64,000 nucleotides of DNA from Mycolicibacterium celeriflavum (GTDB lineage: Bacteria > Actinomycetota > Actinomycetes > Mycobacteriales > Mycobacteriaceae), in NCBI RefSeq assembly GCF_010731795.1, contig NZ_AP022591.1, positions 4,526,001-4,590,000 on the forward strand, read 5' to 3'. The translations under genes were made by a program, and so were the position numbers. Of this stretch, positions 1 to 8,931 are shown one piece after another (the stretch's first letter is position 1; every line of letters begins with the position of its first letter). Under the pieces are notes generated by a model, which was not told where the DNA came from, ran no database searches, and saw nothing but the letters and a program-made list of their open reading frames with translations.

Positions 1-1536
1 CACCACCGGGATCCACTGCATCCGCCCGGAGACGTCGTATCCGCGAGGCTCCTTGAGCCAATCAGGTTCGGCGAACAGCAGATCCGGGTCGAACCAGGCG
101 ATCGGGTCCGAGGCGTGCTGCAGATACACGACCCGGGGATTGCCCCACGGTTCGTCGGGCCGGCCCAGATCCTCGGCGCGGGCGGCGAAGCGGACGTTCT
201 CACCCTTGTCGAATATCGGCAGCCACATCGGCGAACCCGGGTCGCGGTCGCGGGTGAGCTGCGTCCAGATCGTGTTGTTGAACGTCGGGCCGCTGAACAG
301 CGCGCCGTCCGTGCGCGCGATGAGATTGTTGAGCGCGAGGAACGGTGCCTCGCCACCGAACGAGCCGAGGCTCTCGCCGAACACCACCAGGCGCGGCCGC
401 TGCGGTTCGGGCATCTCGCGGATCAGCGCGTCGACGGCCTCGAACAGCGCCTGTCCGGCCTGCCGCGCGTTCTCCTTGTCCACGAGGAACGACAACCAGC
501 TCGGCAGGAAGGAGTACTGCATTGACACGATCGCGGTGTCGCCGTTGTACATGTATTCCAGCGCCGAGGCTTCCGCCTCGTTGATCCACCCGGTGCCGGT
601 GGTGGTCGCCACCGCGACCACTTCGCGGTTCAGACCGCCGGTGCGCTGCAATTCCCGGGCGGCCAACGCGGCGGTGGCCTTGATCCCGTCGGCGGAATGC
701 AGACCGGCGTAGGCGCGGATCGGCTCGACGGCAGGGCGCCCGGTGAACGCCGTCAACTCCTCGACGGTCGGGCCCGCGGCAACGAACACCCTGCCCTGGT
801 GGCCGAGCGACTCCCAGCTCACCAGCGACTGTGGCCCGCCGGAGCGCAACGGCGATGTCGGCGCGGCGAAGTCGGGATCGGTCTCGTCGTTGACCGCGGC
901 GAACGTGCTGTTGATCGTGCTCATCGCGAAGCGCACCACGATGCCGTTGAGCAGCGCGACGGTGAGCGCGATCAGCAACACCACCACCACTACGGCCGAG
1001 ACCCGCGGCGGCGCAAAGCGTTCGAGCTGGCGCACCAGGAAGCGCACCAGCCTGCCGATCAGCTGGCCGATCTCGACGAGCACGAACAGCGTCACGATCG
1101 ACAGCACGGCGGTTAACGGATGATCCCAAAAGCCCAGTCGCGGTACGCCGTTGAGGTCGCGTACCTCGTCCTGCCAGATGCGGAAGTAGATGATCATCAG
1201 GATTTGCCCGACGACGCCGACGATCACGAGCGCGATCCAGGCCTGTCGCGGCGCGGGCGGACTGCTGTCCTTCGACCGCATGTAGCGCACCAGCCAGACC
1301 ACGAACACGCCGAGGCCGTAGCCGAAAGCGCCGGCGGCACCGCTGACCAACCCCTGGAACAGCGGGCCGCGCGGTAGCAGTGACGGGGTCAGCGAGAGCC
1401 AGATGAACACCAGCCCGAGCGCGGTTCCGGTGAACGTGTAGTGGCGCAGCCACCACGGCTTGTCGGCTCGCTTCGCGGGTTTGTCCTGCGGCGGCGCTTC
1501 GACTGTCGGGTCGGTGTCGTCGCGGGTGTCGGTCAC
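1..1536 (-). CDS. Alpha/beta-hydrolase family membrane protein (Rv1069c-like), 3' end outside window
   Basis: The reading frame starts at a GTG at 1536 (VTDTRDDTDPTVEAPP) and stays open to the window edge, giving 512 codons without the C-terminus. After a charged N-tail come several hydrophobic segments (about residues 37–250), then a cytosolic or periplasmic hydrolase part with VVFGESLGSFGG, a G-x-S-x-G elbow placing the nucleophile near Ser389. This two-part layout fits the Abhydrolase_9 family (N-terminal membrane region plus hydrolase domain). The substrate is unknown; a lipid ester is only a guess. It follows echA8 by 9 bp on the same strand, so it is probably the last gene of the echA9-echA8 operon. 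Confidence 0.85.
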   Translation of the reverse strand, partial: MTDTRDDTDPTVEAPPQDKPAKRADKPWWLRHYTFTGTALGLVFIWLSLTPSLLPRGPLFQGLVSGAAGAFGYGLGVFVVWLVRYMRSKDSSPPAPRQAWIALVIVGVVGQILMIIYFRIWQDEVRDLNGVPRLGFWDHPLTAVLSIVTLFVLVEIGQLIGRLVRFLVRQLERFAPPRVSAVVVVVLLIALTVALLNGIVVRFAMSTINSTFAAVNDETDPDFAAPTSPLRSGGPQSLVSWESLGHQGRVFVAAGPTVEELTAFTGRPAVEPIRAYAGLHSADGIKATAALAARELQRTGGLNREVVAVATTTGTGWINEAEASALEYMYNGDTAIVSMQYSFLPSWLSFLVDKENARQAGQALFEAVDALIREMPEPQRPRLVVFGESLGSFGGEAPFLALNNLIARTDGALFSGPTFNNTIWTQLTRDRDPGSPMWLPIFDKGENVRFAARAEDLGRPDEPWGNPRVVYLQHASDPIAWFDPDLLFAEPDWLKEPRGYDVSGRMQWIPVV

Positions 1537-1545
1537 CCCCGCAGA

Positions 1546-2319
1546 CTAACGATGGCGGAAGTTCGGGGGGCGCTTCTCGGTGAACGCGTTCATGCCCTCG
1601 GTCTGGTCTTCGGTGGCGAATGCCGAATGGAACAGCCTGCGCTCGTAGAGGAGTCCCTCGGTGAGGGTCGTCTCGAACGCGCGGTCGACGGCCTCTTTGG
1701 CCATCCGCGAGGCCGACAGCGACATGTCCGCGATGGTCTTGGCGACCGCGTTGGCTTCGTCGAGCAGGCTGTCGGCCGGCACCACGCGCGACACCAGGCC
1801 GGCGCGTTCGGCTTCCTCGGCGTCCATGTTGCGGCCGGTGAGGATCAGGTCCATCGCCTTGGCCTTGCCGATGGCGCGGGTGAGCCGTTGCGAGCCGCCC
1901 ATGCCGGGCAGCACACCGAGTTTGATCTCGGGCTGGCCGAATTTCGCGGTGTCGGCAGCGATCAGCAGGTCGCACATCATCGCCAACTCGCAGCCGCCGC
2001 CGAGAGCGTATCCGGCTACGGCGGCGATCGTCGGGGTGCGGGTGGCGGCGAAGCGGCTCCACGCGGCGAAGAAGTCACTTCCGAACACGTCGGCGAACGA
2101 CAGGCCGGCCATCTCCTTGATGTCCGCGCCGGCGGCGAACGCCTTCTCGTTTCCGGTGAGAATGATCGCGCCGATCGCGGGATCGTTGTCCAATTCGGCT
2201 GCCGCGGAGGTCACTTCGTGCATCACCTGGCTGTTGAGGGCGTTGAGCGCCTTCGGCCGGTTCAGGGTGATCGTCGCGACCCGGTCCTCACGGGTGACCA
2301 GAATGGTTTCGTAGCTCAT
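1546..2319 (-). CDS. echA8: Enoyl-CoA hydratase EchA8
   Basis: A 257-residue crotonase-fold protein beginning [12 protein letters not shown]. It hydrates trans-2-enoyl-CoA to 3-hydroxyacyl-CoA in beta-oxidation. The oxyanion-hole segment (AGADIKEM, about 63–70) and both catalytic glutamates of the hydratase class are visible: Glu111 in [11 protein letters not shown] and Glu131 in [12 protein letters not shown]. The ATG is fixed by a 4-bp ATGA overlap with the echA9 stop codon, so the pair is probably translationally coupled. A longer in-frame extension runs upstream but lies inside echA9. Length and sequence match the mycobacterial EchA8 family closely. Confidence 0.95.
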   Translation of the reverse strand: MSYETILVTREDRVATITLNRPKALNALNSQVMHEVTSAAAELDNDPAIGAIILTGNEKAFAAGADIKEMAGLSFADVFGSDFFAAWSRFAATRTPTIAAVAGYALGGGCELAMMCDLLIAADTAKFGQPEIKLGVLPGMGGSQRLTRAIGKAKAMDLILTGRNMDAEEAERAGLVSRVVPADSLLDEANAVAKTIADMSLSASRMAKEAVDRAFETTLTEGLLYERRLFHSAFATEDQTEGMNAFTEKRPPNFRHR

Positions 2320-3365
2320 GAGAACTCCAATTCGCGATCGGCCGGCGCGAAGTAGGCCTCGACGTCGGCGGTGGTGACCGCCGCCAACGAGGCAGGCGAC
2401 CATTTCGGGTTGCGGTCCTTGTCGACGACCTGGGCGCGGATGCCCTCGACGAAGTCGTGGGAGCGCAGCGAGGCGCACGAGGTGCGGTATTCCTGGCCCA
2501 ACACGTCCTCGAGTGTGTCGAGTTTCGCGGCGCGGCGCAGGGCTTCCAGTGCGACGCTCACACAGATGGGGGAGCGCGTGTTGATCAGATCGGCGGCGTC
2601 GACGGCGGCGGGCGTGCCGTGTCCCCGCAAGGCGGCGACGATGTCGCCCACGGTGTCGTTGGCGTAGCAGTGGTCGATCCAGTCGCGCTGCGCGGCAAGG
2701 CTACTGGGCGGCGGTTCGGTGGCGAACGCGGCCAGCGCTGCGTCGATCCCGTCATCGATGAGCTTGGCCTTGAAGTCGGGGAGTTTGTCGTGGGGGACGA
2801 AATGGTCGGCGAAGCCCATCGCGATCGCGTCGGCGCCGTCGAAGTTCGCGCCTGTGAGCGCGGCGTGGTAGCCGAGCAGGCCGGGCCCGTGCGACAGGAT
2901 CAGCGTGCCGCCGACGTCGGGGACGAAGCCGATGCCGACTTCGGGCATCGCCATCTTGGTGGTGTCGGTGACGACGCGCACGCTGCCGTGGGCGCTGACC
3001 CCGACACCGCCGCCCATGACGATGCCGTCCATCAGCGCGACGTACGGCTTGCCGAACCGGCCGATCTGGGCGTTGAGCAGGTATTCGTCGTACCAGAACG
3101 CCCGCGCTTCGCGCCCTTTTTCGGGGCCGTCGGCCTTGGCGCTGTGATACAGCGCGACGATGTCGCCGCCCGCGCAGAGGCCACGTTCGCCGGCCCCGTC
3201 GACCACGACGGCGGTGACGGCGTCGTCGTGCTCCCAGTCGGCGAGTGTGCGCGACATCGCGGTGACCATCGGATGGTTCAGCGAATTGATGGCCTTGGGC
3301 CGGTTGAGGGTGATCAGGCCGACGCCGCGGTCAACAGTTACTAGGACATCCTCGTTTTCACCCAC
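2316..3365 (-). CDS. echA9: 3-hydroxyisobutyryl-CoA hydrolase-type crotonase EchA9
   Basis: A 349-residue crotonase superfamily protein. It is longer than a true enoyl-CoA hydratase and has the C-terminal extension typical of 3-hydroxyisobutyryl-CoA hydrolases (valine degradation): [11 protein letters not shown], then [10 protein letters not shown]-like residues at the end. Core motifs are [13 protein letters not shown] (CoA/oxyanion region), [12 protein letters not shown] and [15 protein letters not shown] chose the GTG at 3365 ([13 protein letters not shown]) because the family starts there; the frame is open further upstream without similarity. The stop overlaps the echA8 start. A true hydratase role is less likely. 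Confidence 0.9.
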   Translation of the reverse strand: MGENEDVLVTVDRGVGLITLNRPKAINSLNHPMVTAMSRTLADWEHDDAVTAVVVDGAGERGLCAGGDIVALYHSAKADGPEKGREARAFWYDEYLLNAQIGRFGKPYVALMDGIVMGGGVGVSAHGSVRVVTDTTKMAMPEVGIGFVPDVGGTLILSHGPGLLGYHAALTGANFDGADAIAMGFADHFVPHDKLPDFKAKLIDDGIDAALAAFATEPPPSSLAAQRDWIDHCYANDTVGDIVAALRGHGTPAAVDAADLINTRSPICVSVALEALRRAAKLDTLEDVLGQEYRTSCASLRSHDFVEGIRAQVVDKDRNPKWSPASLAAVTTADVEAYFAPADRELEFS

Positions 3366-3529
3366 GGATATGCAATGTAGAACGTCGCCCGGCCTGCGGT
3401 GTCTCCGGGTAGGGTTTCTGCTGAAGACGCTGGGAAGTTCGGCGGTGCAGCCGGGAACCAACCAGAGGATCGAGACGTTGACGGTGTGTTCGCCGAATGT
3501 CGAACCACATCTCAGGAGAGGAACCGACG
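3366..3529. promoter_or_regulatory. Divergent intergenic region between echA9 and the BI-1-like gene
   Basis: These 164 bp separate two divergent genes and must hold both promoters. The only clear element is the ribosome binding site AGGAGAGGAA at 3514–3523, which sets the GTG start of the downstream plus-strand gene. No confident -35/-10 pair or operator was recognised. Confidence 0.5.
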
Positions 3530-4378
3530 GTGCGGGAATCCAGCAACCCCGTATTCCGATCCCTGCCGAAGTCGCAGGGCGGATATGCGCAGTTCGGTAC
3601 CGGAGCCGCTGGCTACGGTACGCAGGCGGTACACGCCGACCCCTATGTGACGCAGTACCCCGATCAGCAGCAGGCCGGTGTCGCCCGGCCGTTGACCATC
3701 GACGACGTCGTCACCAAGACCGGCATCACGCTTGCGCTCCTGACGGCCGTCGCGGTCGTGACTTACTTCCTGGCCACCGTGAACCCCGGCATCGCAATGC
3801 CGCTCGCGATGGTGGGTGCGATCGGCGGTCTGGTCCTGGTGCTGGTCGCCACCTTCGGCCGCAAGCAGGACAACCCCGGGATCGTCCTGAGCTACGCCGC
3901 GCTCGAAGGTCTGTTCCTCGGCGGCATCTCGTACCTGTTCGCCAACGTCATCTCCGACGGCGGCTACGCGATGATCACGCAGGCGATCGTCGGTACCTTT
4001 GGGGTCTTCTTCGGCATGCTGGTCGTCTACAAGACCGGTGCCATTCGGGTGACGCCGAAGTTCACCCGCATGATCGTCGCGGGCCTGTTCGGTGTGGTGG
4101 CGTTGATGCTCGTCAACCTAGTGACCGCCATGTTCGGCCTCAATGACGGCGCCGGGCTGGGCCTTCGCGACGGCGGCATGCTTGCGATCGGCTTCTCGCT
4201 GCTGTGCATCGGCCTGGCGGCGTTCAGCTTCCTGATCGACTTCGACGCGGCCGATCAGATGATCCGCGCCGGCGCGCCGGAGAAGGCGGCGTGGGGCGTC
4301 GCGCTCGGCCTGACCGTCACGCTGGTCTGGCTGTACATCGAGATCCTGCGGCTGCTGTCGTACTTCAACAGCGACTAG
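3530..4378 (+). CDS. Bax inhibitor-1/YccA-like integral membrane protein (Rv1072-like)
   Basis: A 282-residue protein with a polar, Gln/Tyr-rich N-terminus (about 1–60, RESSNPVFRSLPKSQGGYAQ) followed by seven strongly hydrophobic segments (about 68–275) and a short FNSD tail. The pattern of seven helices with a loop KTGAIRVTPKFTRM fits the actinobacterial YccA/Bax-inhibitor-1-like family of the inner membrane; biochemical role unknown. The GTG at 3530 is preferred over the upstream ATG at 3497 because AGGAGAGG lies 8–10 bases before it and orthologues begin MRExSNPVFRSLP. It is followed by a strong terminator hairpin. Confidence 0.88.
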   Translation: MRESSNPVFRSLPKSQGGYAQFGTGAAGYGTQAVHADPYVTQYPDQQQAGVARPLTIDDVVTKTGITLALLTAVAVVTYFLATVNPGIAMPLAMVGAIGGLVLVLVATFGRKQDNPGIVLSYAALEGLFLGGISYLFANVISDGGYAMITQAIVGTFGVFFGMLVVYKTGAIRVTPKFTRMIVAGLFGVVALMLVNLVTAMFGLNDGAGLGLRDGGMLAIGFSLLCIGLAAFSFLIDFDAADQMIRAGAPEKAAWGVALGLTVTLVWLYIEILRLLSYFNSD

Positions 4379-4386
4379 CAGCCTGA

Positions 4387-4424
4387 CGAGAAGGCCCGGC
4401 ACGAAATGTGCCGGGCCTTTCTCG
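4387..4424 (+). terminator. Stem-loop terminator after the BI-1-like gene
   Basis: AGAAGGCCCGGCAC and GTGCCGGGCCTTTCT form a GC-rich stem of about 15 pairs with one bulge and a GAAAT loop, 8 bp after the stop codon at 4378. There is no long T-run, as is usual in mycobacteria. Confidence 0.75.
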
Positions 4425-4538
4425 TGCGTGGACTCTGCGCCGAAACTGACCGGAAAATACCTAAGGTGAGTGGGCAGGCGACAGCGACCCGGCGGAGCTT
4501 GCGGAGCCGGGTGTCGTTGCGGGACTTGTAGTTGGTGG

Positions 4539-6011
4539 TTAGGCGGCGGGTTCGAGAGTGACCTGGTAGCCCATGGCGGTGAGTTGGGCGATGTGGTTGC
4601 GGAGCTTGCGTTCGATGGCGATGCGGTTGGTGTGATAGTCAGGGCCGAGATCGCGGAAGCGGGCGAGCGGGTTGGCGAGTAGGTGCCAGATGACGACCAG
4701 GATGGAGCGGGCGACCGCGACCAGGGCTTTGAGCTTGCCGCGGCGTTTGGCGAGGCGCCGGTAGCGTTCGCCGAGGAAGGTATCGGTCTTGGCCGCCGCG
4801 GCGGCTCCCCGAGCGCACCCTTCAGATACGGGTTGCCCTTGCCGGTCTTGCTGGCGCGGGTCACCGGCCCGGACTGGATGGTGCGCGGGCACAGCTTGGC
4901 CCACGACACCAGGTGCTCTGGTGTTGGGAACCGGCTCATGTCGGTGCCGATCTCGGCCAGGATGTCTTGCGCGTTGGCGACGCTGATACCCGGATCTCGT
5001 CAAGGCGATCGACGGTGCGCAGGGCGCGTTCGGCCTGGATCGCGGAGTCGGCCTCGATGGTGGGATCGACCCGGATCGGGTTGGTGCCGCCGCCGCTGGC
5101 AGAGCCGGGATCGGCATCGCTATCGGCACCCGCGCGGGCGCCGGGCCCTCGTCGCTGCCGGTGTGCTCGATGGCGTGAGTGCCTTCGGGTAGCTCGTTGA
5201 TGAGTTCCTCGATGCGCATGGTGAGGGTGTGGATCTGGGTGTCCAGTGCGTCGATCTGGCTCAGCAGCATGCGTGCCAACTCGGCGTGATGTTCATCGAA
5301 ACGCCCGTCGAGCGCAGTGATCAGCTCTGACCGTTTGGACCTCATCTTTCCGCGGGCCAGCTCGGCCAGTCGATACGGGTCGTGCTCGCCGGCGATGAGG
5401 CCTCGACCATGTCCCGCGTCGACAGCGTGATCATCGTGGAGGCCACCGACGAAATTTTGATCAGTGCGTCCTCGAGCAGCTTTTCCAGCCGCTGCCAGTA
5501 GCGGGTGCGGTCGCGGGTCAGATCCTCGCGCATCCGGGTGTAGTCGCGTAGCCGCCTGATCTCGGGCGGCGGCACGAACGACGGCCGCAGCAGGCCCTTT
5601 CGGTCAGCTTGGCCAGCCAGACCGCGTCGAGTTTGTCGGTCTTGGGTCGGCCCGGCACGTTCTTCACATCGCGGGCGTTGACCAGCTGCACCGACAGCCC
5701 GGCCGCTTCCAGCAGGTAGTACCAGATCCGCCAGTAGTCGCTGGTGGACTCCACGGTGACCTTCTCGATGCCCAGGTCGGTCAGCTGATCGCCCAGCTCA
5801 GTAATGGCGCCGGTGCGCGCGGCAGGTCCCATACCCGACTGAACCGCCGCCCCGTCTTGCCGGGTAGGCGCACGCACACCTTGCCTGTCGCCTTGGCCAC
5901 ATCGATGGCCGCGACCCGTTCGATAACCAGTTCATGCTCGGCGTCGGGAATCTCCACCGGCCCCGCCACCCCTGCCGCTGGCTTCTGCTTGCGTTTGCGC
6001 CGTGCTGCCAC
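4539..6011 (-). pseudogene. IS110-family transposase, frameshifted
   Basis: Starting from the GTG at 6011, the frame is broken compared with the right copy by single-base deletions near 5820, 5400, 5148 and 4991 and a 4-base deletion near 4803, besides the break near 5598 that both copies share. Pieces still readable are IDVAKATGKVCVRLPG, KVTVESTSDYWR and KTDKLDAVWLAKL (the DEDD nuclease domain), and the C-terminal part RLAKRRGKLKALVAVARS. Every single-base change is in a short G or C run. This is either real decay or uncorrected sequencing error in one of two near-identical copies. Confidence 0.85.
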
Positions 6012-6247
6012 TTCGCTTGCCCTCCAATCGAACCCATCCCAGAACATCGGGTGGATCGCCCGGGGGCCTCGGTCAAGGAAACCGAAATTCTGACCGGCGT
6101 GCTCAAGGCAACAGTACGTGACCCTGCAAGGTCGGGCCCCGGCGCCAAGCTGCACAACGGGCTACAAGCCCAGAGTCTCGTCGGCGTCGACGAGGCGACC
6201 CGACCCCATTTTCACGCCTACGAGGCGTCCCACAATGAAAAAGGAAG
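6012..6247 (-). ncRNA. Candidate bridge RNA region of the left IS110 copy
   Basis: The non-coding leader between the element end and the transposase start, about 236 nt, is almost identical to 7215–7450 in the right copy. IS110 elements of the IS621 type encode a bridge RNA in this position. See the right-copy entry for structure and guide matches. Expression is not shown by sequence alone. Confidence 0.4.
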
Positions 6248-6302
6248 CTGCACACAGATCGCGATTCATCCACAGATTGCGATCTGGCTGCAGTTTCGGC
6301 GC
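6248..6302. repeat. Palindromic REP-like repeat A (split by the left IS110 copy)
   Basis: CACACAGATCGCGAT (6251–6265) and ATTGCGATCTGGCTGCAGTTTCGG (ending 6299) are inverted arms around CATCCACAG. The missing outer part of the first arm, CCGAAACTG, lies at 4440–4448 on the other side of the IS. The rejoined palindrome has arms of about 23 bp. It lies directly upstream of the AbiEi/DUF559-type gene that starts at 6326. Confidence 0.8.
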
Positions 6303-6325
6303 ATGATTTCGGCGAGAGTCGAGCC

Positions 6326-7195
6326 ATGGCGATCCTCAACGAGCCCTTCATCGGAAGTGAAGCCGTAATCAATGGTGTGCTCCGCAAGCACGAGTTGCGG
6401 TCGCGCTACCGCACCGTCTTCCCAGATGTGTATATGTCGAAAGACGTTGTGCCGTCACTGTACGACCGCGCGAAGGCGGCATGGTTGTGGTCGAATCGCG
6501 AAGGCGTGATGGTGGGGTTGACGGCGTCGGCGTTGCACGGAGCGAAGTGGGTCGATGACGATGCTCCGATCGAAATGGTATGGCGCAACACGCGTGCGCC
6601 CCAAGGCATGCGAACCTACGACATGCGAGTGCCCTCCGCGGAATACCAGTTCGGGCCGGGGTTTCGCATGACCACACTCGCGCGCACGGCCTTCGACATC
6701 GGGCGTCGCAAACCGCTGGGTGAAGCGGTCGCTCGTCTCGATGCACTCGGCAACGCCACCGGGTTGAGTGTCGACGATGTGCTCGCGGTTGCTCGGTCGC
6801 ATCGCGGGGCACGCGGTCTTCGAAGTTTGGAAGAAGCGCTGCGGCTCTACGATGCCGGCGCCGCGTCGCCGAAAGAAACATGGTTGCGGCTCTTGGTGAT
6901 TCGCGCTGGTTACCCGCCGCCGCAGACGCAGATCCCGGTGCGCAGCCCCGACGGCTTACGCCAGTACTACCTCGACATGGGTTGGCCCCACCTGATGTTG
7001 GCGCTCGAGTACGACGGCGAACAACATCGACTCGACCCGCGCGAGTACGCCTACGACATCCGACGGTCGGAGGACGTCGCGGCGCTGGGCTGGACCCGGA
7101 TCCGAGCGGTCAAGGCGCACTCGGGGGCCGACATCCTCCGCCGACTTGACCGAGCCTGGCGATCGAAACTGCACACAGATCGCGAAATCTCGTGA
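6326..7195 (+). CDS. AbiEi-like/DUF559 endonuclease-fold protein (Rv1073-like)
   Basis: A 289-residue protein. The N-terminal half (about 10–110: VINGVLRKHELRSRYRTVFPDVY, then LTASALHG) resembles the winged-helix type IV AbiEi antitoxin-like domain. The C-terminal part carries YYLDMGWPHLMLALEYDGEQH (about 224–244), the D…E-Y-D-G…H pattern of DUF559/Vsr-like PD-(D/E)xK nucleases. The function is unknown: a stand-alone nuclease or regulator is inferred, and no toxin partner is adjacent. M. tuberculosis has a homologue at the same place, so the gene is probably ancestral here and the flanking IS copies came later. Its last codons overlap palindromic repeat B. Confidence 0.82.
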   Translation: MAILNEPFIGSEAVINGVLRKHELRSRYRTVFPDVYMSKDVVPSLYDRAKAAWLWSNREGVMVGLTASALHGAKWVDDDAPIEMVWRNTRAPQGMRTYDMRVPSAEYQFGPGFRMTTLARTAFDIGRRKPLGEAVARLDALGNATGLSVDDVLAVARSHRGARGLRSLEEALRLYDAGAASPKETWLRLLVIRAGYPPPQTQIPVRSPDGLRQYYLDMGWPHLMLALEYDGEQHRLDPREYAYDIRRSEDVAALGWTRIRAVKAHSGADILRRLDRAWRSKLHTDREIS

Positions 7196-7214
7196 ATTCG
7201 CGATCTGTGTGCAG
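7164..7214. repeat. Palindromic REP-like repeat B (split by the right IS110 copy)
   Basis: The arm at 7164–7186 is the reverse complement of 7197–7214 joined to TTTCG at 9025–9029; the shared core is GCGATCTGTGTGCAGTTTCG. The two 23-bp arms match perfectly once the IS is removed. The first arm codes for the C-terminus of the preceding gene (SKLHTDREIS), so the repeat acts both as coding sequence and, possibly, as a transcript-end hairpin. Confidence 0.85.
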
Positions 7215-7450
7215 CTTCCTTTTTCATTGTGGGACGCCTCGTAGGCGTGAAAATGGGGTCGGGTCGCCTCGTCGACGCCGACGAGACTCTGGGCTTGTAG
7301 CCCGTTGTGCAGCTTGGCGCCGGGGCCCGACCTTGCAGGGTCACGTACTGTTGCCTTGAGCACGCCGGTCAGAATTTCGGTTTCCTTGACCGAGGCCCCC
7401 GGGCGATCCACCCGATGTTCTGGGATGGGTTCGATTGGAGGGCAAGCGAA
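7215..7450 (+). ncRNA. Candidate bridge RNA region of the IS110 element
   Basis: The leader can fold into several local hairpins: CTCGTCG/CGACGAG (7268–7285) and GGGCT/AGCCC (7291–7303) are the clearest. It contains TGTGCAG (7306–7312), identical to the left half of the insertion target, and further on CCGGTCAG (7364–7371), identical to the right end of the element. In IS621 the target guide precedes the donor guide, and the order here agrees. The right-hand guides were not found. Matches of 7–8 nt are suggestive only. Confidence 0.45.
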
Positions 7451-8931
7451 GTGGCAGCACGGCGCAAACGCAAGCAGAAGCCAGCGGCAGGGGTGGCGGG
7501 GCCGGTGGAGATTCCCGACGCCGAGCATGAACTGGTTATCGAACGGGTCGCGGCCATCGATGTGGCCAAGGCGACAGGCAAGGTGTGCGTGCGCCTACCC
7601 GGCAAGACGGGGCGGCGGTTCAGTCGGGTATGGGACCTGCCCGCGCGCACCGGCGCCATTACTGAGCTGGGCGATCAGCTGACCGACCTGGGCATCGAGA
7701 AGGTCACCGTGGAGTCCACCAGCGACTACTGGCGGATCTGGTACTACCTGCTGGAAGCGGTCGGGCTGTCGGTGCAGCTGGTCAACGCCCGCGATGTGAA
7801 GAACGTGCCGGGCCGACCCAAGACCGACAAACTCGACGCGGTCTGGCTGGCCAAGCTGACCGAAAAGGCCTGCTGCGGCCGTCGTTCGTGCCGCCGCCCG
7901 AGATCAGGCGGCTACGCGACTACACCCGGATGCGCGAGGATCTGACCCGCGACCGCACCCGCTACTGGCAGCGGCTGGAAAAGCTGCTCGAGGACGCACT
8001 GATCAAAATTTCGTCGGTGGCCTCCACGATGATCACGCTGTCGACGCGGGACATGGTCGAGGCCCTCATCGCCGGCGAGCACGACCCGTATCGACTGGCC
8101 GAGCTGGCCCGCGGAAAGATGAGGTCCAAACGGTCAGAGCTGATCACTGCGCTCGACGGGCGTTTCGATGAACATCACGCCGAGTTGGCACGCATGCTGC
8201 TGAGCCAGATCGACGCACTGGACACCCAGATCCACACCCTCACCATGCGCATCGAGGAACTCATCAACGAGCTACCCGAAGGCACTCACGCCATCGAGCA
8301 CACCGGCAGCGACGAGGGGCCCGGCGCCCGCGCGGGTGCCGATAGCGATGCCGATCCCGGCTCTGCCAGCGGCGGCGGCACCAACCCGATCCGGGTCGAT
8401 CCCACCATCGAGGCCGACTCCGCGATCCAGGCCGAACGCGCCCTGCGCACCGTCGATCGCCTTGACGAGATCCCGGGTATCAGCGTCGCCAACGCGCAAG
8501 ACATCCTGGCCGAGATCGGCACCGACATGAGCCGGTTCCCAACACCAGAGCACCTGGTGTCGTGGGCCAAGCTGTGCCCGCGCACCATCCAGTCCGGGCC
8601 GGTGACCCGCGCCAGCAAGACCGGCAAGGGCAACCCGTATCTGAAGGGTGCGCTCGGGGAGGCCGCCGCCGCGGCGGCCAAGACCGATACCTTCCTCGGC
8701 GAACGCTACCGGCGCCTCGCCAAACGCCGCGGCAAGCTCAAAGCCCTGGTCGCGGTCGCCCGCTCCATCCTGGTCGTCATCTGGCACCTACTCGCCAACC
8801 CGCTCGCCCGCTTCCGCGATCTCGGCCCTGACTATCACACCAACCGCATCGCCATCGAACGCAAGCTCCGCAACCACATCGCCCAACTCACCGCCATGGG
8901 CTACCAGGTCACTCTCGAACCCGCCGCCTAA
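7451..8931 (+). CDS. IS110-family transposase (one -1 frame change near 7867)
   Basis: A GTG at 7451 follows GGAGG by 9 bases. The first frame (7451–7945) encodes the DEDD RuvC-like domain: IDVAK, VESTSDYW and TDKLDAVWLAK. The second frame (ending 8931) continues from GLLRPSF through a coiled coil to the Transposase_20 region (LDEIPGISVANAQDILAEIG, LCPRTIQSG with the probable catalytic Ser). Joined by a -1 shift at GAAAAGGCC, the product would be about 493 residues. The left copy has the same break (GAAAGGGCC there), so it predates their separation or is a functional frameshift. The transposase makes and inserts a circular intermediate guided by the bridge RNA. Confidence 0.85.

Larger units (their letters stand above)
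4446..6247 (-). mobile_element. IS110-family insertion sequence, left (decayed) copy, inverted relative to the right copy
   Basis: About 1.80 kb nearly identical to the reverse complement of 7215–9024. Homology between the two loci starts at 4441 and ends at 6264, but the outer bases belong to a repeated target sequence; CTG at 4446–4448 and at 6248–6250 is the probable shared core. No terminal inverted repeats are seen, as expected for IS110. Joining the flanks (4437–4445 with 6251–6302) rebuilds a palindromic repeat. It is 8 bp shorter than the right copy because of five deletions within the transposase gene. Confidence 0.88.

Noticed and set aside
7307-7450. N-terminal 48 residues extending the IS110 transposase to GTG 7307
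   Set aside because: There is no ribosome binding site and no family similarity, while GTG 7451 has GGAGG at 9 bases. The segment is better explained as the bridge RNA region.
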